Origin: Bacteroidales bacterium
GTDB lineage: Bacteria; Bacteroidota; Bacteroidia; Bacteroidales; UBA932
Assembly (NCBI GenBank): GCA_028724885.1
Contig: JAQYTJ010000031.1
Location: forward strand, 95,713 to 159,712
Direction of reading: 5' to 3'
DNA: 64,000 nucleotides
Part shown: positions 22,675-32,421 of the stretch, in pieces
Layout: each line of letters begins with the position of its first letter
How positions within the stretch are numbered: position 1 is the stretch's first letter
Made by a program: the position numbers and the translations under genes
Notes under the pieces: generated by a model
Database searches by the model: none
Seen by the model: only the letters and a program-made list of their open reading frames with translations
Told to the model about the DNA's origin: nothing

Positions 22675-24720
22675 ATGAAAGCTAAATACTCTCTTGTAGC
22701 ACTCTTGTTCGCGTCTCAATTATTGTTTGCCCAGACGGGCATCGTCGCTAGGCATCCTGCGAATCCGCAGGGTAAGGATTTCACGATGGAAGACGTTACA
22801 ATAAGCCGTAATGTTTATCCTTTAAACAATTTTGCAAGATGGGATGATGACAATTCCATTCGGGTGTTTTCTGACGGGGCATGGAAAAAAATGGACCCTG
22901 CCACAGGAGTTACCAGTGAATTTGAAGCAGAGGCGCTTCCCGATGGCTTTCTAAAAGAGGCATGCAATATCACAAAGAATCCTCAGAAGAATACCTTCGC
23001 CTACACTGTCGGCAAGAGTCTGTTCATTTATAGCGGGGGGCAGGTACCTGTAGCGGAAAGCGAGAACGAAGATATCACTTACGGCCAGTCGGTAAGCCGC
23101 AACGAGTTTGGCATCAATGGTGGGATTTTTTGGTCCCCAAGTGGGTCAAAGCTAGCTTTTTACCGGAAAGACGAGAGCAGGGTGACAAATTTCCCTCTCC
23201 TGGACATCAAGACAAGGACCGGAGAACTGAAGAACATAAAATACCCAATGAATGGGATGGAGAGCGAGGGAATAAGCTTAGGAATATATGACACCAAGTC
23301 ACAGAACACGGTTTACTGCAGTGTCACTGACTTTGGATACGACAGATACCTAACGAACATCAGCTGGTCTCCAGATGACAAGTACATATTCATTCAGGTT
23401 CTGGATCGCACCCAGAGCCACTGCAAGCTCAATATGTACAGGGCATCCGATGGCTCGTTCGTCCGCACGATCCTCACCGAGGACAACGACCGTTACACCG
23501 AGCCGCTGGATCCAATCTGGTTCGTCAAGGGAGCATATTCATTCATTTATAGGACCGACAACCGCGATGGTTACCGCAATCTCTATCTCTGCGACACTCT
23601 TGGGAACGTGCGCAGGCTGACTTCCGTGGATGCAGACGTGAAATATGCAGGGAACAACGGTAAGTCTGTATGGTACACTTCTGCCGAAGTCTCCCCTGTC
23701 GAGCAGCACCTGTTCAGGGTTGAATTGAGGCTTGGGAAAGGTGCTAAGGCCGTAAGCGGCGCTAAGATTTCGAAGCCGGTACGCCTTACCACCCAAGAAG
23801 GCTGGCATTCCATTTCCTTCAATAATGAATATTCTGAATATATTGACTCTTATTCCAGCTTCAACGTACCAAGAGTGGTGAATCTCTGCAAGGCGGATGG
23901 GAAACTGGTCAGGAACATTCTAACTGCCGAAGATCCACTAAAGGATTACCGCACAGGCGAAGCAATGCTTGGAACAGTGAAGAGCGCCGATGGGAAGTAC
24001 GACAACTGGTACAGGCTGTTCCTGCCCGCAGACTTCGATGCTTCGAAGAAATACCCTGTGGTACTTTACGTTTACGGAGGTCCTCATTCCCAGATGGTTA
24101 CAGGTGCATGGCTGGGAAATGTGCGCATGTGGGAGATGCTTATGGCTCAGAAAGGCTACATCGTCTATGTTCAGGATAACCGAGGCACAGAAAACCGTGG
24201 CTCAGAATTCGAAAAGGCCACTCACGACCAATTAGGCCAGTGCGAAATGGCTGACCAAATGGTCGGAATCAATATGCTCAAAAGCCTCCCGTTCGTGGAT
24301 TCCACCAGGATAGGCGTTCATGGTTGGAGCTACGGAGGCTACATGACCATATCACTGATGACGAATTTCCCGCAGACATTCAAGGTTGGAGTAGCCGGAG
24401 GACCTGTCATAGACTGGAAATGGTACGAGGTCATGTACGGCGAGCGCTACATGGACACCGAAGCCCTGAACCCTAAAGGATTCAAGAAAGTCAGCCTGAT
24501 CAATAAGGCTGCGGATCTGAAAGGCAAACTGCTCATCTGCCAGGGGGCAATCGACAACACCGTGGTATGGGAGCACAGCCTGAGCTTCGTCCAGGAGTGC
24601 ATCGAGGAGAACGTGCAGTTGGACTATTTTCCTTACCCCTGCTCGGAACATAACGTAGCAGGGAGATGGAGGGTTCATCTGATGGATAAGGTAACTGAAT
24701 ATTTCGACGAGCATCTTTAG
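22675..24720 (+). CDS. Dipeptidyl peptidase IV-like serine peptidase (S9B)
   Basis: 681 residues with a signal peptide ending near LLFAQ (residue 20). Residues 40-430 form the eight-bladed beta-propeller (DPPIV_N), seen as repeated WSPDDKYI/WFVKGAYSFIYRT-type blades. The C-terminal alpha/beta hydrolase has the nucleophile in GWSYGGYM near 550, the aspartate in QGAIDNTV near 626 and the histidine in CSEHNV near 658. Such periplasmic enzymes remove X-Pro or X-Ala dipeptides from peptides taken as carbon and nitrogen source. It ends the operon, with a terminator at 24733-24766. Confidence 0.9.
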   Translation: MKAKYSLVALLFASQLLFAQTGIVARHPANPQGKDFTMEDVTISRNVYPLNNFARWDDDNSIRVFSDGAWKKMDPATGVTSEFEAEALPDGFLKEACNITKNPQKNTFAYTVGKSLFIYSGGQVPVAESENEDITYGQSVSRNEFGINGGIFWSPSGSKLAFYRKDESRVTNFPLLDIKTRTGELKNIKYPMNGMESEGISLGIYDTKSQNTVYCSVTDFGYDRYLTNISWSPDDKYIFIQVLDRTQSHCKLNMYRASDGSFVRTILTEDNDRYTEPLDPIWFVKGAYSFIYRTDNRDGYRNLYLCDTLGNVRRLTSVDADVKYAGNNGKSVWYTSAEVSPVEQHLFRVELRLGKGAKAVSGAKISKPVRLTTQEGWHSISFNNEYSEYIDSYSSFNVPRVVNLCKADGKLVRNILTAEDPLKDYRTGEAMLGTVKSADGKYDNWYRLFLPADFDASKKYPVVLYVYGGPHSQMVTGAWLGNVRMWEMLMAQKGYIVYVQDNRGTENRGSEFEKATHDQLGQCEMADQMVGINMLKSLPFVDSTRIGVHGWSYGGYMTISLMTNFPQTFKVGVAGGPVIDWKWYEVMYGERYMDTEALNPKGFKKVSLINKAADLKGKLLICQGAIDNTVVWEHSLSFVQECIEENVQLDYFPYPCSEHNVAGRWRVHLMDKVTEYFDEHL

Positions 24721-24732
24721 ACAATCTAAACG

Positions 24733-24766
24733 AATCAAGGTGGCCTTGCAGACCACCTTGATTTTA
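24733..24766. terminator. Bidirectional terminator between S9 peptidase and exuT-like gene
   Basis: AATCAAGGTGG and CCACCTTGATT form a perfect 11-bp stem with a 9-nt loop and T/A-rich flanks on both sides, so it can end both convergent transcripts. Confidence 0.8.
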
Positions 24767-24780
24767 TTATGTAGGATTCA

Positions 24781-26211
24781 TCATTCGCTTATAGGCTCAT
24801 ATCTCGGCGCAAGGGATTTCATGACACCCCAGCCAACCAAGTAAGCTACGGCGCAAACGCAGAATATTATGAAATACCCTGCTGGCTTACCCGTGAAACC
24901 CATAAACTGCATGTTCGTTTCTCCAGCGTAAACGAAAAGCCTTCCGGCGACCTGCTGAAAGACGAAAGAGCTTATACCAGCGGCCATTCCGCATATCCCT
25001 GTAATCGTCGCAGATGCCCTCTTCGGGAACATGTCTGTTCCAACAGTGTAAAGGTTCGCAGACCAAGACTGATGGGCAGCGCAGCCAAGCCCGATGCAGA
25101 GGACAGGAAGCCAAGGGGAAATTTTGCCTAGCGGCTGAGCCAGAAGCACTACGAGAGGAATGACAGCGAATATCAGCATCGCACGTGTGCGGCTGGCGTA
25201 TGGATCTTTCCCCGTCTTATTCATGATGATGGTCGGGAGTTTGCCGCCAAAAATAGACAGCATCGTGATGAGGTACAATGTAAAAATCAGCGCCATTCCC
25301 AATGGGTCAGATGTTTTGATACCGAACTGAGTATTCAGATAAGAAGGGGTCCAGAATAAGAAGAACCACCAAACTCCATCCGTCAGGAACCTGGCAAGGA
25401 CAAATGCCCATGTCTGCCTATGCTTGAAGCACTCCATGATGGACATTTTCCTAACAGAGCCTTCAGCGCTCGCCTTCACGAATTTAGCATCTGCCTCTTT
25501 ATCCTGTTCGATATAAGCGAGTTCTTCCGCATTTACATGCTTGTTTTCCGAAGGTTTCTTATAGATGAATATCCAGAATCCCATCCAGATGAAGCCAAGT
25601 GCTCCTATGATAAGGAAAGCCATTTCCCAGCCGAAATGCGCAGCCAAGATGGGAACCGTTAGAGGAGCGATAAGGGCTCCGATGGATGAACCAGAATTGA
25701 ATATGGACGTTGCGAAAGCCCTGTCTTTCTTAGGGAAATATTCCGCAGTAGCCTTAATTGCCGATGGAAAGTTACCTCCTTCACCTAGCGCCAAGACACA
25801 TCGCGCGACTATGAACATCCACACGCTGAATGTGGAAATCATGACCACCATGTCCCCAGTCGCCTGTATAAGTTCGAGCCTAGAAGAAACCCCGACGTAA
25901 GATTCAGTGAGAACGCCGCACAGTGCATGAATGCAAGCGCCCAGAGACCATACTCCTATAGAAACCGCATAGCCTTTTTTCGTGCCTAGCTTATCGACGA
26001 TTCCACCCGCAAAGAGCTGTGCAAAAGCATACACGATGGCAAAAATCCCAGTGATGTTACCATAATCCACCTCGTTCCAATGAAATTCCGGCTTGATGAA
26101 CTCATCCCATGTCAGAGATAGCACTTGCCTGTCCAGATAATTGACAGTAGTCGCTAGGAACAGCATTGCACATATCACCCAGCGGAAATTGGTCATTTTC
26201 TTATTTTCCAT
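24781..26211 (-). CDS. exuT: MFS hexuronate transporter (ExuT-like)
   Basis: 476 residues with 12 membrane segments of the anion:cation symporter branch of the major facilitator superfamily. NYLDRQVLSLTWDEFIKPEF near residues 24-43 and GEGGNFPSAIKATAEYFPKK near 143-162 are typical of ExuT/GudP proteins. It is longer than the usual 430 residues because of an insertion (about residues 100-128, SYVGVSSRLELIQATGDM) between helices 3 and 4. It lies 3 bp behind uxaC, so it most likely imports glucuronate or galacturonate with protons. Confidence 0.88.
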   Translation of the reverse strand: MENKKMTNFRWVICAMLFLATTVNYLDRQVLSLTWDEFIKPEFHWNEVDYGNITGIFAIVYAFAQLFAGGIVDKLGTKKGYAVSIGVWSLGACIHALCGVLTESYVGVSSRLELIQATGDMVVMISTFSVWMFIVARCVLALGEGGNFPSAIKATAEYFPKKDRAFATSIFNSGSSIGALIAPLTVPILAAHFGWEMAFLIIGALGFIWMGFWIFIYKKPSENKHVNAEELAYIEQDKEADAKFVKASAEGSVRKMSIMECFKHRQTWAFVLARFLTDGVWWFFLFWTPSYLNTQFGIKTSDPLGMALIFTLYLITMLSIFGGKLPTIIMNKTGKDPYASRTRAMLIFAVIPLVVLLAQPLGKISPWLPVLCIGLGCAAHQSWSANLYTVGTDMFPKRASATITGICGMAAGISSFVFQQVAGRLFVYAGETNMQFMGFTGKPAGYFIIFCVCAVAYLVGWGVMKSLAPRYEPISE

Positions 26212-26214
26212 GGA

Positions 26215-27615
26215 TTAGAATTTGAAATATTCTTTGGCATTGCCATAACAGATGTCGGAAACAATTTTTCCAATCGCCTCCATCTCACTTTCAGGCAGTC
26301 TTCCCGTCTGAACCTGATCACCAACGTAACTGCAGAGAATCCTGCGAAAATATTCATGCCTTGGATAGCTGATGAAGCTCCTTGAATCAGTGAGCATGCC
26401 TACGAAACGGCTTAAGAGCCCCAAGTTAGCCAAGGTCTCAATCTGCGTTCTCATGCCTGGCTCATTGTCGAGGAACCACCACGCTGCGCCAAACTGCATC
26501 TTTCCAGGACAGCTGCCATCGTTGAAGTTATATGCCATAGTTGTCATTACTTCATTATCTTTAGGGTTTAGGCAGTAAAGAATGGTTTTCGCAAGTTTTC
26601 CGGAAGATGCAAGTTTATCTAGGAAACGATTCCCGCTTTCGGCGATTTCACGGTCATGTACGGAATCATATCCAGTATCTGGCCCGAGACTCAGGAACAT
26701 CTTGGTGTTATTATTACGAATGGCTCCTACGTGGAACTGCTGCGTCCAGCCAGACTCTGCGTCCATTACCCCAAGATCATAGAGGAGAGCGCTACGGAAC
26801 TTCCTGATTTCTACTTCATTCGGATACATACCGACAAGCACTTTCTTTAAAATGGTATCAGCATTTTCAGGCGTGCAGTCATCGGCGTAGAATTCTGTGA
26901 GTCCGTGATCTGATAAACGGCAGCCCATAGAAGCAAAGAAATCGTGGCGTTTCTTCAACGCATCCAAGAGCGTCGAATATGAATGGATATCTATGTCTGC
27001 GGCCTCTCCGAGCTTTCTCAGATATTCGTTGAAAGCATCAGGATTATCAATCCCCATAGCCTTGTCTGGCCTCCAGGCAGGAAGCACCTTTACGCCGAAA
27101 GGATGCTCGGAGATATATCTGTGCCATTCAAGAGTATCTGCAGGGTCATCTGTCGTGCAGACCACCTCGACATTGAATTTTTTGATAAGATTCTGGCCAG
27201 AATATTCAGGAGACTGTAATTTTTCGTTGCACTCGTCAAAAATTTCTTTCGCAGTTTCAGGCTTAAAAATTTTATATATTCCAAAAACCCTGGCAAGCTC
27301 TAGATGAGTCCATACATAAAGAGGGTTTCCCATCAACGCAGGAACAGTTTCGGCCCATTTTTCGAATTTTTCAAAAGAGGAACGGTCTCCGGTGACGTAA
27401 TCCTCACTCACTCCGTTAGCCCTCATAGCCCTCCATTTATAATGGTCGACGCCCAGCCACAACTCCGTGATGTCCTTGAACTTATAGTCCTGGGCAATCA
27501 TCCTAGGCACCAGATGGCAGTGATAATCGATGATTGGCTGTCTTTCAGCAAAATCATGGTAAAGCCGTTTCGCGAAATCATTTGAAAGCAAAAAATCCTG
27601 ATTGATGAATGACAT
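26215..27615 (-). CDS. uxaC: Glucuronate (uronate) isomerase
   Basis: 466 residues, the normal family length. The metal-dependent hydrolase-type barrel shows DYHCHL near residues 30-35 (metal histidines), ITELWLGVDHYKWRAMRANG near 49-68, and the conserved VVCTTDDPADTLEWH near 170-184; the end contains RHEYFRRILCSYVG. It converts D-glucuronate to D-fructuronate, or D-galacturonate to D-tagaturonate, the first step of hexuronate use. It is the first gene of the uxaC-exuT unit. Its start codon lies inside a 12-bp arm of an inverted repeat that brackets the promoter. Confidence 0.95.
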   Translation of the reverse strand: MSFINQDFLLSNDFAKRLYHDFAERQPIIDYHCHLVPRMIAQDYKFKDITELWLGVDHYKWRAMRANGVSEDYVTGDRSSFEKFEKWAETVPALMGNPLYVWTHLELARVFGIYKIFKPETAKEIFDECNEKLQSPEYSGQNLIKKFNVEVVCTTDDPADTLEWHRYISEHPFGVKVLPAWRPDKAMGIDNPDAFNEYLRKLGEAADIDIHSYSTLLDALKKRHDFFASMGCRLSDHGLTEFYADDCTPENADTILKKVLVGMYPNEVEIRKFRSALLYDLGVMDAESGWTQQFHVGAIRNNNTKMFLSLGPDTGYDSVHDREIAESGNRFLDKLASSGKLAKTILYCLNPKDNEVMTTMAYNFNDGSCPGKMQFGAAWWFLDNEPGMRTQIETLANLGLLSRFVGMLTDSRSFISYPRHEYFRRILCSYVGDQVQTGRLPESEMEAIGKIVSDICYGNAKEYFKF

Positions 27616-27668
27616 GGTCTTCTGTGGTATTAGATATTCAAAGATAATAATATTTTGAAGACCATGTC
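27611..27668. promoter_or_regulatory. Perfect 12-bp inverted repeat around the uxaC promoter
   Basis: GACATGGTCTTC (27611-27622, containing the uxaC start codon) and GAAGACCATGTC (27657-27668) are perfect inverted copies 34 bp apart. The minus-strand -7 element TATCTTTG (27639-27646) lies between them. The arms flank the promoter on both sides, which suits a repressor that loops or a dimer-of-dimers; no regulator gene is adjacent. Confidence 0.6.
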
Positions 27669-27686
27669 AAATTTATGTAATTCAGT

Positions 27687-29984
27687 TTATTTAATATATT
27701 CCTGCACTTCCGCGGGGATAGTGAACTTCTTCTTTTCTATCGTAATAGTGGCAGTGCTGTCGCCCATATGATAGCTGAATTTTCCTCGTGCAGAATCGAA
27801 CAAAGGAAACAGGAACCCTCCCCTTATCGTTCGTGCGTACAAATTGTAGTAATTAACCGTGAATTTATCATAGGCATTCTTTATCTCGAATTGTACGCTG
27901 TCTTTTGTCTCATTGAAATTCTTTAACCCATAGTCGGTACTGTTACTTATCAGTATTTCATTTAGATAGCCAATAACGCCTATCCGTCCAGTGACTTCAT
28001 AATTTATCTTCAGTCTCTCGGTGAAGTCGGCAAGATTCTCGTACCGACGGAAAGCATACAGCTTTCCTAGATCGCTCCTAGTGCGCTCCGACTCTGGCAC
28101 ATCGTAGACCTCGGAGGAATAGATGTGACCGAAAGTCTTAGTGTCGAACATCAAGAACAAATTCGTTTCGCCAATCTTGACAACGTACCGAGACCGCGTA
28201 GTGTCTAACTGCCCAAATTCGCAAAGTTCTGGCGCGATCACCATGTCCCTACCGTTATCGAATGAGGAGGCCCTGCATCCATAATCGGCTTGGTATTTCA
28301 CCGCCAGATTCGGATTAGTAGCAGTTCCCGTATTCTTGAAGACATTCTCATGTACTTTGACGGTTGAAGGATTCTTGCCATCTCCGACAACCACGTATGC
28401 ATAAGTAGGGAATGCCGGATAACCATCTTTATCGTAACTTATGTGCCTAGAGACTAACGGAGAATGCAGGATTTCAGCCGAGGACATATCTATGGAATCT
28501 GAGCATACCGCATATCCTTCCGGGATAGGCAAGCTAAGGTTGACCATTTGAACGCTTAGCTCTTTGAGATCGCTCTCGCTTATGTTATAGTAATAGTTCT
28601 GCGCTGGCCAATCCTGCTGCATGCCTTCGTAAACTCGTTTCGCCGCCCAATTGATCCTCACGCTGTTATAATCATTAAAGGAGGGCGTGGTCAATTTAGC
28701 AATCAGTGAAACACGATAAGGAATGAAAGTGTTATCTGCTATCAAGGAAGCATCATCTATGCTCTTCTCTCCGAAAGACAAAGATTTTATGCTGAGCAGC
28801 CTGCCACCATGCCGTCCATCGTCAGCCCACTCCGGCAGTTCGTCGCAATCTACATAAATATAACCGCTCTCGTCCGATTTCCATTCGTATGAAACGCCTT
28901 TCTCGTCCATAGCTTTTATCTCTGCGTTCGGGATGATCACCGGTCCCGGGCCACTTACGAGGTAAGCAACCCCTCCTGAAAGCGGATTGACATATTCATA
29001 AGTCGTGTCGCTTCCGTTGATTCTCTTCAAAGATTTTACTGGCACCACATTGTACTTAGACTTATCATAGTCAACATAAATGAATTCAGTCTTGATTAGT
29101 CCATCTTTCCCGTCCTTTCCATCGGAGCCTCTGAGATATTCCCAGAAATCCTGAAGCGAAGTCTTTGTCTTGTCCCATTTATTGCCAGGATTCTTCGGAT
29201 CCTCAAGTCCTTCAGCAGACAGCACCTCGTCTTTCCACAGCTCGTAAGCAGACTTGCCATTCTTGCCGTCCTTGCCATCTTTTCCGTCGATGCCATTTTT
29301 GCCGTCGGCTCCGTCCTTGCCATCCTGACCTTTCGCAGGAACGCCCAAATCCTTTGGAATCCCGTCCACGACAATCCACCAGTTACCGTTATCCCCAATG
29401 TAAGGAATGCTTCCATCGGCACCGCCTTTACCATCGGTTCCATCTTTACCGTCTTTACCATCGGCTCCATCTTTGCCGTCAACTCCATCTTTTCCTCTCG
29501 CTAGCACATTCAGGTCTGTAGGAACCCCATCTACCACAATCCACCAGTTTCCGTTCTCTCCAATGTAAGGCGTGTTGCCGTCATCGCCATCACGACCAGT
29601 CAAGAAGTCGTAGAAATCTCGTTTAGAAGTCTTATCGTCCGGCCATAACGTGCCTGGATTCTTCGGGTCTTCAAGTTCATGGTTCTGGACCATTTCCACC
29701 CAGACCTCGTAAGCAGATTTTCCATCTGCCCCGTCTTTGCCATCGGCCCCGTCCTTCCCATCCTTCCCTTTCAGGTAGATGAAATAGTCATTGATCTCTG
29801 TAGCCCCAGTCCAGTCCTTAATGGTGCCATCCTTCACGGCCTTCACCCAGACCTCGTAAGCAGAAAGTCCTTCAGCGCCTCTTTCGCCCTGCGGGCCCTT
29901 CGGCAGCTGCATTTCAACGTCGGTGCAGGCAATCATTGCTACTGCGCCGAGAATAACAATGAATGTTTTGATTAATTGTCTCAT
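27687..29984 (-). CDS. Collagen-like surface lipoprotein with SAYEVW and WWIVVDG repeats
   Basis: 765 residues. A lipoprotein signal ends in AMIAC-T near residue 20. The N-terminal 320 residues are a mosaic: Gly-X-Y collagen-like runs (KGPQGERGAEG, GKDGKDGADGKDGADGK, and others), three copies of a helical module that starts SAYEVW or SAYELW and ends FYDFLTG/FWEYLRG, and two copies of a module with PYIGENGNWWIVVDG. The last 440 residues are a beta-rich domain not recognised. Collagen-like segments with these spacers occur in Bacteroidota surface lipoproteins. It is the third gene of an operon with an OmpA-like protein and a DUF4493 lipoprotein (3-bp gaps). Confidence 0.8.
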   Translation of the reverse strand: MRQLIKTFIVILGAVAMIACTDVEMQLPKGPQGERGAEGLSAYEVWVKAVKDGTIKDWTGATEINDYFIYLKGKDGKDGADGKDGADGKSAYEVWVEMVQNHELEDPKNPGTLWPDDKTSKRDFYDFLTGRDGDDGNTPYIGENGNWWIVVDGVPTDLNVLARGKDGVDGKDGADGKDGKDGTDGKGGADGSIPYIGDNGNWWIVVDGIPKDLGVPAKGQDGKDGADGKNGIDGKDGKDGKNGKSAYELWKDEVLSAEGLEDPKNPGNKWDKTKTSLQDFWEYLRGSDGKDGKDGLIKTEFIYVDYDKSKYNVVPVKSLKRINGSDTTYEYVNPLSGGVAYLVSGPGPVIIPNAEIKAMDEKGVSYEWKSDESGYIYVDCDELPEWADDGRHGGRLLSIKSLSFGEKSIDDASLIADNTFIPYRVSLIAKLTTPSFNDYNSVRINWAAKRVYEGMQQDWPAQNYYYNISESDLKELSVQMVNLSLPIPEGYAVCSDSIDMSSAEILHSPLVSRHISYDKDGYPAFPTYAYVVVGDGKNPSTVKVHENVFKNTGTATNPNLAVKYQADYGCRASSFDNGRDMVIAPELCEFGQLDTTRSRYVVKIGETNLFLMFDTKTFGHIYSSEVYDVPESERTRSDLGKLYAFRRYENLADFTERLKINYEVTGRIGVIGYLNEILISNSTDYGLKNFNETKDSVQFEIKNAYDKFTVNYYNLYARTIRGGFLFPLFDSARGKFSYHMGDSTATITIEKKKFTIPAEVQEYIK

Positions 29985-29987
29985 AGG

Positions 29988-31157
29988 TTAATATATTCTT
30001 TCTATCAATACTTTTCTATCCATTCTTCTTTCTTCATCCGAAGACGATACCGAGGTTATCGCTATGCGCTTTCCAAAACCTTTCACGATTAACCTGTCTT
30101 CAGGAACGCCCCTTTTCACAAGGCCATCGCGGACAGTCTTCGCCCTGTCAAGCGACAGCTTCTCATTGTATGTATGGGATCCTTTCGCATCAGTATAGCC
30201 GGAGACCAAGAACTTAGAATCTTGTTCTCCATTAAGAATTTCAGCAATCTCGTCCAAGATAGCCTCTGATTCAAGAGTCAATGAATATTTGTCGAAATCG
30301 AAATGAAGATTATCGATCAGCTTCAACAACCTGTCTTCTGATTTAACGTATTTGATTACTTCCTTTTCTACAGGCACTTCCTTAACTACTTCTTTCTCGA
30401 CTATTTCTTTCGGGAATCTTGATCTATAGAGATCATCGTAATCTGAAAGATGCGAGGCCACATAAGCATCGGCAGCAGCCTTCTTCTTGTCGTTGCCTCC
30501 AATGCGGAATTGCAGGCCTGCAGTGACCTCGACGAAATTTGGCCCATCCTTTATCAGCGGCTTCAGGAGCTGACCCTGAATCCTTACTCCTACCCTATTT
30601 CCAAGCCAACCTATTATTCCAACCCCGATTGAAACCGGGAAGAACGTGTCGTGATCGACTGTGTAACCCTTATTCCATGCATCCTCGGAACGCCACTGGC
30701 CCTCTCCGGTCACGTCTTGGTCGAAAGTGCCGAAATATTTCGTCTTGAATGTCTTGTGGTAGGCATTCATTCCAGCCCTGACGTAAGGGACTATCCACTG
30801 GCTTTTGACAAGTGGTCGAAATTGAATTCCAGGTCCAGCCATGAAAGAATAGCCCTGTTTTTTCTCTCCTCCATCGAAAAACCTGGCAAATCCAAGCGTA
30901 CCTTGAAGATCCAGATACCATCGCTGCGACAAGTTTTTAGCCACATAAATTTCTGTGCCCCCGTACAGGTGCTTGTCTTCGAGGTTGAAGACATAGTCCC
31001 CACCCTTAGTCTGATGGAAATCGGAGACCATAGTCCTCGTCATATTAATAACGGAGCCTCCAGCCCCTATTTCCCACTCTGATTTTCTCTCTTGCGAATA
31101 TCCCCCGATTGGAAGAAACATAAGGGGGATTAGCGTTAAAATGAATTTGTTTTTCAT
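29988..31157 (-). CDS. OmpA-family outer-membrane protein
   Basis: 389 residues. A signal peptide (LTLIPLMFLPIGGYSQ) is followed by a beta-barrel of about 200 residues with alternating aromatic strands (RWYLDLQGTLGFARFF near 90) and a short coiled segment rich in KEVVKEVPVEKEVIKYV near 257-273. The C-terminal OmpA/MotB domain has LHFDFDKYSLT near 288, the peptidoglycan-binding VSGYTDAKGSHTYNEKLSLD near 316-335 and GVPEDRLIVKGFGKR near 350. It fixes the outer membrane to the cell wall. It is the middle gene of the surface operon. Confidence 0.88.
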   Translation of the reverse strand: MKNKFILTLIPLMFLPIGGYSQERKSEWEIGAGGSVINMTRTMVSDFHQTKGGDYVFNLEDKHLYGGTEIYVAKNLSQRWYLDLQGTLGFARFFDGGEKKQGYSFMAGPGIQFRPLVKSQWIVPYVRAGMNAYHKTFKTKYFGTFDQDVTGEGQWRSEDAWNKGYTVDHDTFFPVSIGVGIIGWLGNRVGVRIQGQLLKPLIKDGPNFVEVTAGLQFRIGGNDKKKAAADAYVASHLSDYDDLYRSRFPKEIVEKEVVKEVPVEKEVIKYVKSEDRLLKLIDNLHFDFDKYSLTLESEAILDEIAEILNGEQDSKFLVSGYTDAKGSHTYNEKLSLDRAKTVRDGLVKRGVPEDRLIVKGFGKRIAITSVSSSDEERRMDRKVLIERIY

Positions 31158-31160
31158 ATT

Positions 31161-32267
31161 TTAATATTTGATAGTATATTCAGAAACTGACTGGATGCCG
31201 CATATTCCAAAATAGGTCTCCACGATATTCCCTTTCAAGCATATTTTCTTCCCCAGGAGGCTTGGGTTATCAACCAGATTTAGGTTCTCGCGAATCTTCG
31301 TTTTGCTAAGTTGAACCGACATGCACGAATTCTTGGTCTTAACTGAAGATCTGGATGCTATTGCTATGTTCGTCTTCGACTCGAATGGTGCTTCGAAGGA
31401 AATGCCATCATCTTTCGACGAAAGGTCTCCGCCTACTATGTAGCCGGTTACCCAAACCTCTTTCTCGCCAACGTGGTTCTTGGCCTGCGAGACGCTGTAA
31501 GCAGTCGCAGCCGATGCCCCTGCTCCAGAATCGCCCTCACCTATAACAAGATCTTCGGAGCCCCAAATGCGACTGGTGTCTATGCTGATTGAAATGTCAG
31601 CCCCAGATCTTCCTGGATTCTCGCCACCGCCAGACGGGCACGAGATGCTTACTGTCAGCATTTCAGCAGCCTCAAGATTTCTAGTCATGAGAGGAACCGT
31701 GCTGGAACCGCATTTTAGAATTGCCACCACAGCACCAGGCTTAAAGAATGCTGTGCGTTTTTCGGTATATTCATAATTCAGGGTGCCATCTGACGAGGCT
31801 AGGGAGACCGCTCCTCCCGAATATTTTTCCGGCACATCTGTACTGAATAGCAGCCTAAGACCAGAATTCTGCTGTGTGCAATTAAGCCTAACATTAGTTA
31901 CTGCTCCGGCATTCACCACGGCTACCTGTTCATCGCCAAACTGAGGTGCGTCAAATTCAGGCTTGGAGAATTCAATAGATTTAATTTTCAAAGTGTAGCT
32001 TCCCGGATCGACCGTCATGGAAGAAGGAGAATCCCCATATTTGCCTTTATACAAGCTATTACCCTTTGCATCAGTGACTTCAAGAATGAAATCATCTGTG
32101 TCAGGGAGCTCCAAGATTGCCCTAGTTCCGACTGTCTGAGCGAAATTCCATTCAAGCCTGCCTTTGCTTTCCTCAATGGGAGACTTGTTACAGGAAAATG
32201 TGATTAAAGTAAAAAACAGAATGCCAAGAAACAGTAGGCATTTTTCTAAAAATCTCGCATTTTTCAT
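31161..32267 (-). CDS. Lipoprotein with DUF4493 and DUF6359 domains
   Basis: 368 residues. A lipoprotein signal ends in LITFSC-N near residue 26. The first half (GRLEWNFAQTVGTRA, DFILEVTDAKGNSLYKGKYG, MTVDPGSYTLKIKS) matches the DUF4493 immunoglobulin-like fold of Bacteroidota surface proteins. The last 115 residues (AYSVSQAKNHVGEKEVWVTG followed by YIVGG) match the OB-like DUF6359 domain. Both are accessory domains of unknown ligand. It is the first gene of the operon with the OmpA-like and collagen-like proteins and has a promoter at 32308-32315. Confidence 0.8.
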   Translation of the reverse strand: MKNARFLEKCLLFLGILFFTLITFSCNKSPIEESKGRLEWNFAQTVGTRAILELPDTDDFILEVTDAKGNSLYKGKYGDSPSSMTVDPGSYTLKIKSIEFSKPEFDAPQFGDEQVAVVNAGAVTNVRLNCTQQNSGLRLLFSTDVPEKYSGGAVSLASSDGTLNYEYTEKRTAFFKPGAVVAILKCGSSTVPLMTRNLEAAEMLTVSISCPSGGGENPGRSGADISISIDTSRIWGSEDLVIGEGDSGAGASAATAYSVSQAKNHVGEKEVWVTGYIVGGDLSSKDDGISFEAPFESKTNIAIASRSSVKTKNSCMSVQLSKTKIRENLNLVDNPSLLGKKICLKGNIVETYFGICGIQSVSEYTIKY

Positions 32268-32307
32268 AGAGGATAAATTTTACCGGTGGCACCGTGCCAA
32301 CCGACAG

Positions 32308-32315
32308 CAAAACTA
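32308..32315 (-). promoter_or_regulatory. -7 element of the surface-lipoprotein operon
   Basis: Minus-strand TAGTTTTG matches TAnnTTTG and lies 41 bp before the ATG at 32267. The leader between them contains a short hairpin (GGTTGGCAC / GTGCCACC, 32284-32301) that could affect translation of the lipoprotein. Confidence 0.55.
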
Positions 32316-32421
32316 TGTATTAGGCTTGAAAATGATTTCCAAAAACAGAAAATTGATATAAAGAAACAAAAATTTCTGTTTTTATATTGAATATGCCCCC
32401 AGAGAGAACTGCAGGACACAT

